The position numbers and the translations under genes are program-made. Below the pieces are notes generated by a model that saw only the letters and a list, made by a program, of their open reading frames with translations, was not told the origin of the DNA and did not search any database. Shown piece after piece: positions 13,101 through 22,100 of a stretch of 64,000 nt of DNA. This DNA comes from Euglena gracilis (taxonomy: Eukaryota; Euglenida; Euglenophyceae; Euglenales): assembly GCA_039621445.1 (NCBI GenBank), contig CP154957.1, forward strand, positions 5,202,504 through 5,266,503, given 5' to 3'. How positions within the stretch are numbered: the stretch's first letter is position 1; each line of letters starts with the position of its first letter.

Positions 13101-16100
13101 CACTGCGCAGCGCAGGAGGAAAATTTTTTCCAACCAGGGGGACCCCGGCACCCCCCAGGTGGTCCATTTTTCCAATGGTTCCAAAATGGCTGGCCAGTTG
13201 ACCCCTCCCCAAGGGTCCTTAAGCAATAGCCTGGTTTGGACTTCGTAGGGGTGGGTGGGTCCCCTGGACCCCGGGGGGGATTGGGGGCCAGGCTGAGCTG
13301 AGTGGGTACCCCGCCAGAGGTGGGGTTTTCCCCCTGTCCAAGACACACAGTGTCGTTGACGCCCCCCTGTGTGGCCTCATTTCCGGGACACCACGCATGT
13401 AGCGTTTTTAATTGAAGTACTGTGACGTTGACAAACTGTGTCATTGAAAAAATCCCTGTGTCAACGGCAGATTTGTGAAACATTGCCGTGCTTTGGACGG
13501 GGGGGGGGAGGTATATTTTTGGCCTAATTGTTTTTGGCGTGAAGCGCCACAAACAGTTTTTGGACCAAAATTGACCCCCCACAAATGGGTGGGTGGGTGG
13601 GTGGGTGGCAGCCCACCCTCTCCTCGGTCTTAAACATCCCTGATCCTGACCCGAGCAGGCGCCCGATGTCGACCAGGGGTTGCTGCCCCGCTCGTCTCGA
13701 CCGTCCATTTGCACGCCTGCTCAAAGAAAGCCAGGAATCCAAACATTCATTCCGCCACATTGAAAGAAGGCTTGCCAGCATTTACGAAAATCCCTTGGGA
13801 GTTTTCCAGCAAACAGAGGAGGCTTCCTTTTCAATGGGGCCATGAGCAGGCACCTATAGCTGAAATGGCCTAAAATGGCCTTAAATGACTTTTTGACCCC
13901 CTATAGGTGGGAGTCCCTAAAATGGCCTAAAATGGCCGAAAAATGGGTGTTGCTAAAGAAAATTTGACACCACCCCCTGGGGGTCCAGCCAACCAGCAGC
14001 CTTTTCCAGCCCTGGACCCCCTCCCCCCATCCACGAGATTTATTTTTCCCTGGACGGTGACAGATTTTTCGCTTTCGGGGGTGCGAAAATGGGCCTAAAA
14101 TGAGCAAAAATGGGTCAAAATGGGGGAAAGTGGGTTGGAAAAAGCTGTCCAGGACAGGCGATTTCGATTTTTGGCATCCGGTTCGACCCTGGGTCCGGCC
14201 CAGCTCCAGCCTGGGACCCCTGTTGGGGGGCAGCCTCTTTCCAGCCAGCCCAAACTTTCCAGCCTCTGAACTGGACCCCCAACCCCGGGGGGCCCTTGAG
14301 CAATGCCCTGGGGGGGGGGGCAGGGGATTTCTTAAGCCTGGGGGGACCCCCCATCCCCGGGGGGGTGGTCCAGCCAGCAAGCAGCTCAAATCCAGCCAGC
14401 AGATCCACCCAAATTGGGGCTGGGGGCCCCCCCGAGGGTCGAGTGAAACAAAGTTGGGTCCAGCCCGGCCGGAGGCCAGGCCAGCCGGCCTAAGGCCGGG
14501 CCAGCCAGCCGCAGGCTGGTCAGCGAACTGGGCTGCCCAGCTCACCTATCCCTGCAGTTTTTTTCTCATTACAGCTTCCTGGCCCTCAATGTCTGGCACA
14601 TACACTACCTCCATCCATCAAAATGTAGAGAAGGCAAAAATGGTATAGAAAAATTTGTTTTTCATCGACCCAGCCCAGCACAACCCCCTCCAGCCCCGGA
14701 CCCCCTGCCCCCTCTATCCCGGGGGGTCCAGCCAGCAGCTCGTTTCCAGCCAGCAGCCTTTTTTTCCAACCGGAATCTGGACCCCAGGGGGGGGGGGTCC
14801 TTAAACCCCTGCGGGGGGCGATACTTTCCTGTCAGTGTTCTTTGGACAAAGTCAGTGCAAATTGAATGTGCCAAGGCATCGTTCCAAGCGGCTTATGCCT
14901 TCATAGAATAATGATTTCGCCCCATTTGCAACAACGTTTTTTTTTAAGAAATTTTGCAAGAGTAAAAATTTAAAGCATTTTGAGGCATTATAGGCATTTT
15001 AAGGCATTTTGTCCAAAAAGTTAATTATAATTTACCTTAATTTGATATAATTTTAAGGCATTTTAAGGCATTTTAAGGTTTTTTAAGACGCCTTACAAAA
15101 CATGGTGCCTGTGAAACACCCCTGTAAAACACACCCAAGGACTAATTTTTCTTTTTTTTGACCCAGATGTCATGAAAAAAGGTCATCTTTGAGGAATTCT
15201 GTCAAAAATTGTTTTAGGGAATATTTTGTGTCGTTTTCAGGGGTCGGATTTTGGCCAATAGTTTCTTGACTCGATACCCCCCCCCCCCACAAACCCCCTT
15301 TGGCCGCCCACTGACTCCGGGGGTCTATGAGAGGGGTTCAGTTTGTGGCAAGTGACAGCACACTGACTTTCCATTTCTGATTTCATTTCATTTCTGATTG
15401 GGCCCATCAACCCCCTGTGCTGGCTGGAGACGCTGTTGGCTGACCCTGCTAGTCACAGGGCAGTGTTCAAGCGGGATATTGTGGACGACAGCTCGGACTC
15501 AGAAGCGGAGGAAGAGCTGCAGACAAAATCGATTGTGTTGTTGGCTGACCCTGCTAGTCACAGGGCAGTGTTCAAGCGGGATATTGTGGACGACAGCTCG
15601 GACTCAGAAGCGGAGGAAGAGCTGCAGACAAAATCGATTGTGTGCCCGGCTGTTGGTATGTGGGGGTTGTCCTCCTTTTTGCTTTTCTGTGCGATTGTTT
15701 TAAAATTTCCTCGTCACAAACTTTGGTAAAGGATTTCACAAATCTAATAGTTTCCAAACCACTGTTGGTCATAATTGGCATGGGAGGTTTTCTGATAAAT
15801 TTCCTCAGCTTGGTTTTGACGCTGCTTCCTAACATAAGAGAGCTTCCAACGTTTCTGGGCTTCTTTTGAAGCCACGCAAGAGTGCCAAGGTACCATATCT
15901 ACCCTCTCTTCAACTTCCTGTGCTTTTCTTTGGCACGCCTGTCCTCACAGCAACGTTGCAGAACCTCAGCATCTTCCCAAAGGGAGCGAAGGCCATTATT
16001 GAGGCTGGCGGGGCCCCCATCATGAAACAGCTGCTCCGCTCGGAGGTGCTTCGCCCTGACACCATCCACACAAAGTCACACAATGCTCACACACGTGATG

Positions 16101-19100
16101 TCTGTGTTTGCCTGTGTTTGCATGTCTCTCTCTCTCTCTCCCCCTCTCTATGTCTGTGTGTGTGTTTGTGCGTAATGAATTGTTTTTTTTTGCCCACCAA
16201 CCGAAGGACGCCCATCGTCGAGCCAAAGGGAGGAGATTGCATGACCCAGGAAATGGACCATTTGTAATTCTAGGTTTCCAAATTCCTGGCAGGAATAACA
16301 GTTAAATTCTATTCGACATGTAGTTGGTGAATGTCTTTGCTTAGAGCCTGAAACTGAAGAAGTTGAGGTGATTATGGAGGGAATCTTCAACATTCCCAAT
16401 CCAACCTCTTATCCCCGGTATCTGGCATCCGGTACCGCAGTGACCCAAGGAGGAAACACACTGCACCTTGTAGCTTTCTGTTTGGGTCAAGTTTTGCATC
16501 TCCCTGTACTCTATTGAAATTAGATTGGATGTGTTCATTTTACATCAAAAATCCCACATGAAAATATAAATTCTCATAGTAAAAGCACGAGCAGGGGTGC
16601 CTAAGAATGCAAGAGTTGGGGTGCCAATCAACGACGTGGTATGCCATTGATGTGAACAGAACCGAGAGTGGAAAAATAAAGCCTTACCCTCATCTATCTA
16701 CCCACATCGGAAAGGATATTGTGTCTGGTTCGGTGTTTCAGGAAAATTGGAGTCAACGTGACCTCCAACAGGCAGTTTGATTTTGTAAGCAACATCGCTC
16801 TGCTGCTCCAAAGCAAATGAGATCGCTGGTCCCAAGCCATTGAAGTCAGTGTGGCCTCCCTTAAGCTGGCCTCCTGGCCTGTTGAGCCAATATGATGATT
16901 GGGGCCGATGAGCTGTGGACACAGTGCTTCTACTCCCCGGCAGGGCAACCTACGGATGATCCGGGACTGCGCTGTGGGCGTCCTCTCCAACCTGCTGCTG
17001 GAGGACAGCTGCCAGGCGGCCGTTCTACAGGAGGACGGCATCCCCCTCTTCGCCCTCCGCCTGTACAACCCGGAGGCGAGCAGGCAGTCTTCCGGCCCGT
17101 CCTTTCTGGCAGCTTGCGCCAGATTTGCTCGAATCCCACCTCCCAAACTGACCAGCAAGTCCTCAACTTAACAACATGCTCATCCCCCATTTTTAAAGCC
17201 CCTCCGAGAGTTTGATATTCTGCCCAAATAAACGCTGGGGAGGGGGCTAAACGTTTGGGGGGTCAAGCGGACAAGTCAAGTCCGGATACTGTGCATCCTA
17301 AGAATTGTGCAGGTGCACAATTCCACCTCTGGTGGGGGGTAAATAGGAGTATTAATGGACACAGATAATTGTGATTTTCCTATTGGGGTATTGGGGGTGA
17401 CAGGGTGTTGTAGTGTGGCCATGAGATGCAAATCTTCAACACCTCTGTTTCCTTCTTGATTCATTCCCCCGTTGAATGGGGCAGGTGCCGTGTATTTTTT
17501 TTACCCTATTCCTGCAAGGAACCGGCACCCCGCACACCTGGGGGTGGCAGTTTTTGGATGATGTGCCATGTGGCAGGGGTGTCCTACCAATTAGGTAAGC
17601 CTTGCTCTTCCCCTACTCTCCTACACCACCACTGCAACGCATAATGCTTTTTTTATTCACTAAACGGAAAGCCTCTTTCTCAACCTAACCACCTCTGGAT
17701 TCTCCCACCAAGTCGGACAACCACCCATCGTTGAGTTCACGTTATATATCATTGCTATTATTATTACGTTATATTATTATTACTCGTTCTGTGCCCAGAG
17801 ATCAAAGGGTGGCCCTTATGGGAGAGAAATCCAATCCCTGAAGGCTCGTTATCAGAGGGGATTGGCATTTGCAGTCCAAATATTCATAATAAAGCCCCAA
17901 TATTCCATTCTGAAAGCAAAAAAACCTAAGACCGCTTGAGGATGAGTCAATACGAGAAGGAAACCATTCTGGAGATGTTCCTCGACCTCGCTTTGGGTGT
18001 GGACATGCGACTGGACACACTGCATTCGCTGATCTTCAAAGCTTTTTGTGACTCTGTTATCAGGGATGAGAATTAGGTTGATCATAACTGGATTTGTTGC
18101 AAGTTGAGATGAGGGTCTCCGATTCTATTTGGTTCAGTATCAACGTGCTGCCAGCCAAACTTGCAGCAGCTGCTTTGGACCGGTTTGCCAAAAAATATTC
18201 ATTCAAAATCCACTCTTTTTGTGACGTTGCTGCCGCAGTATTCTTCGTAGCTGTCTCGAGGCGACTGAAGTGCCACAATCAGCTTCATTTGATGTGCCCC
18301 TCGAGATTAGTTCTCTGCAGCTCTCTTCCCTCTGATGCGTTGACACAGCAAAATCCCGAACACCGGCCACCGGACCAACCGCCTCAGAAAGCGGCGTCCT
18401 GTGCCTGCGCAGGGCCGTACACTGCCTCGATGCTGGAGTGCGGGCTGGTGATGGTGCTGGTGTGCATCCTGGAGGAGCTGAAGGTGGCACTGCGGCTGAA
18501 GCGGCTGGCGTGCGGCATCGTGTGCAAGCTGGCGACGAAGCGGAGCCATCAGGTCTGGCCGTTTTAACCGGGGTGAATGATTACGCAAATCGCTTATGTA
18601 ATGCTTTCAGTTTCGGTCAATATTCTATTTTGGGAATTTTGGTTTTCCAAAACCGTTCGCGTTCCCGTGGTGTTGACCCACTCAAAAGGAGCGAGTGGAA
18701 AGGAGCTGGTGGATTGCAGGGCGCAGGCCAGAAATGTGGAGGGTTGGACACCACAGGATTGTTGGGGTGGTCGCAGAGATCGGGGGGATAAAAACCATCA
18801 GTTGTCGGAACATCCTGGAATTGCACAACGGGATTGTCAAACACTGAAAGAAGTCCGGGCCCCCGGGGGGGGGGTTGTGGGTGGGGGTTTTGTAGGTGGG
18901 TGGGTTTGGGCCCGGGAAAAGTGCCCTCCATGGGGGTTGTTGAGGTTATCTTGAAGGTCCGAGAGGGGGAGAACACCACGAGGTTGTTGGAACAGCTTGG
19001 ACGGAAATTCGGAGGGTAGACGATATTGGGGTTGTTGGTGGTCTGGTGTGAGGTTGGGGCAACATAAAGTTGTTGGAATAGTCCGGAATTTCAGATGGTT

Positions 19101-22100
19101 AAATTCCACGAGATCATCGGATGTGGATGTTCGATGGGAAGAAAACCCCACCCCCAAGTGATAAATCCCCCAAATGATCCCATTGAGCACACATTTCGGA
19201 CACCCAAATGCTAAACCCCCCTCTGGCAGTTGTGAAGGCAAAGAAAAAGAGAGGAAAAAAATCTGCAGAAATGTTGCAAAGAATCACAAAAATGGATGAA
19301 ATTGGTGCAGAAAATATCACAAAAAGGCATCCATTTTTCAAAAAGCCCACAAATGTCAAAAAAGTGACCGTTGGTGCCTGAGGAGGGGTTTTTGGGTCGA
19401 TTTTTGATTTCGAAAATTCTTTGCTGAAGTAATGACCCCCCTAATTATAAACCCCCTGGACCCCGACTTCGAGTGTCCAAATAATTAACTGGGGGTTTCA
19501 TTATTTGGGGGGTTTTACCAAGTGGTTGTTGGACCCGTGGAAGGGGAGAGTTTGGAGAGGAGAATAGCACAACATTGTCAGGGTGGTCTAGAATTTCAGA
19601 GGACCATGGGACCACCACACCATGGGACTGCTTCTTCCATAGGAACAACTGAATCTTGTGCAGCCGTTATTCCCATTCCGCTTCCCGGTCAGCTTTACCG
19701 AACGTTTGGCAAACCTCGCCGCCGTCCGCTTGCCCCTCGGCACAGGCGACGCTGATGAACGCGCGCTGCCTGCCGGCGCTGGCCCGGTTCCTGCACACGT
19801 ACCACCACCCCGCGGAGCTGCGGGACGCCATCGAGCTGACGATGCGGGCCCTGCAGTCCCTGCCCAGCTGGCTGACCTGGCGACCCCGGGACGTGGGGGA
19901 GGTGTGCGACCCCCGCGGCTCGCCCGAGGGGCAGGATTTTTTTTCCCCGTTAAGGAGTGTCCCTTGTGGGCTGCCTTTACGACAAGGGCCAGCCAACGGC
20001 CGGTGCGGGTGTCGAACGGGGTCTAAGAACAAAAGGTTGAAAAGCACATTTTTGACGTTTTGGGCGGGTGGGGGAAGGTCCAAGGATGCCAGAAAAACAA
20101 TAGTAAAATAATAGTAAAACTAATGATAAATAATAATAAAAATCATAAAAAAATATTTTCTCCTGGACTGTTTGTCGATTTTTTCAGCCATTTGCCGTGA
20201 ATTTTGCATCAGGGCGGTCCTTAAGGGACAGGAAAGTTTTTTTTTATTTTCTTAAGGACCGCCCCCCTTTCGGCCAAAGGGCCGACCAAGGGCCGGACTG
20301 GGATTTGAACGGGGTCCAAAATTGAAAAGTCCAAAAAAACACATTTTTTGATGCTTTGGGTGGATGGGCGATGGTCCAAGGATGCCAAGAATCAGTTTTT
20401 CCCCCTGATGTCGACCTGTTCTCACCGAAGAATGCCAAATCTCTTTGCCCATTTTCCTGTCTATTTTCATTGAGTGTGCTGGGACAGCAGAGTTTTTTTT
20501 TTTGCTTAAGGACCGCCCTGTTTTACATCGAACATGCTGGGATGGGAATTTTTTTTTTGCTAAGGACCGCCCTGCCCCTCCCCTGTGGTTTCGAGAGTTG
20601 GTCTGTAGATTTGGGTTCACTGGACCCCCCCCCCCCTGGGTGGGTGCTCCACAGTCAGTCCAGGTTGGACCAAGGCCATACCACATAACATAACATAAAA
20701 GTTTGAAAAAATTTTGAACGGTTTTTCGGCTGATTTCGGGTGGCTTATTGGATTGGTGGGTGGGTCGGTCGATCTCCCCCAGGGGCGTTGTGGGTGGGTG
20801 GGTTTTCAAAAAAAAAAGTGTGTGGGTGAGTTTGGGCCATACCATTGCTTAACACCAGTCCCACCCCACTCCCCGGGGGGGGGGGGAGGTGACTGGTTTT
20901 TTCAGAGTGACTGACTGGTTTTCTGGCCAAGAACCCTCCCGGGTCCGAAAATGAAAAGTGGCTGGTCTGGTGCCGAAGGCGCCAGAAATTTTTTGTATTT
21001 TTTGATACTTTTTGGCAATGGTGCCTTGCCAACATAAGCGCATTCAAGTGTGCCGATCCCCACGGGGGGGGGGGGGTAGAGCGACTGACTGGTTTTTTGG
21101 GAAAAAGTGGCTGAGTGGTTTTTTCAGTGTGGAAAGTGACCCCCCTCCCCTCGGGGTCGCTGAGCAATGGTATAGTTTGGGCCCCTGGAGGTGGTCCCCC
21201 CTCCCGAGGTGTCACGAAGCAGTTGGCAAGTGGCCTTTGCTAACATACCCCTCCCCCAATTGCCATATGTTCTTCGGAAAATTTCAATCCAACCGTGGCT
21301 ACACTCAGAAAAAAAATTGTTAATTGTTAATTTGCCATTTTTCGGAATTTGTTGTTGGTTGAAGTTGTGCTTGGGGTTACATGCCATTCCAACAGGTCCC
21401 CCACCACCAGACCAGACCCCCTTAACTCAGAAAGTGAAGGAGAGTGATTGATGTCGTTCTCCCATTTGTGGAAGGTTGATTTTCCACCCAGATGACTGAT
21501 TTTAGTTTTTATGCGTCAATCTTTTGGACTCAACGTTGAATGGACCGTGTATTTGAAATTGAATACCAAAATTTGTCCAATCCAATGCTAAAAGGTCTCA
21601 ACTAAATGATCACAAAATAGCACAGTAATTTCAATCGGACAATTGTCTGCGCCAGAAAATACTGCACAAACGCATGGTGCTTTAATTGTGTTTCTCGGGA
21701 AGGTGTACTTCATCTAACAGTATCCAAAATTGAAAAACAGTCTCTCCCAAATTCCCCAACTCTTCACTTCTGTTAAAAAAGAATGGTACAAAAAGATGGT
21801 CCTCTACCAATTCATTCACAAAACGCCTATTATTTCTGCTCATTACATCGCAAAAGATTTCAACATCTGGACGCAGTTGAGAATGCATGGAATCAAAAAG
21901 GAATGAAAAACACATAAAACCAAACGAATGCGATTGTGTTTGCTTCGTTTTGTTCTCCAAAGGTTTCGCGATGCCCCCTGCATTTTACTGACACGAGAGG
22001 CACATCAACAAACTGCTTGTGTGTGTTGTGTGTAAGTGTGTGTGTGTGTGTGTGCGTGCGTGGTGTGTGTGGCACACACTTTGAGTGGCACAGCATATGT

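Larger units (their letters stand above)
12580..15431 (+). other. Nonconventional intron (armadillo gene, intron 10)
   Basis: Starts CTCCAGCC and ends GGCTGGAGAC. CAG/CTG fits the rule, and eight terminal bases (CTCCAGCC / GGCTGGAG) are perfectly complementary. Holds A/T-rich tracts and several C/G-tract repeats. Confidence 0.78.

Noticed and set aside
13100-13714. 204-codon minus-strand frame
   Set aside because: Low-complexity proline/glycine sequence across F4-type repeats, with no homology.
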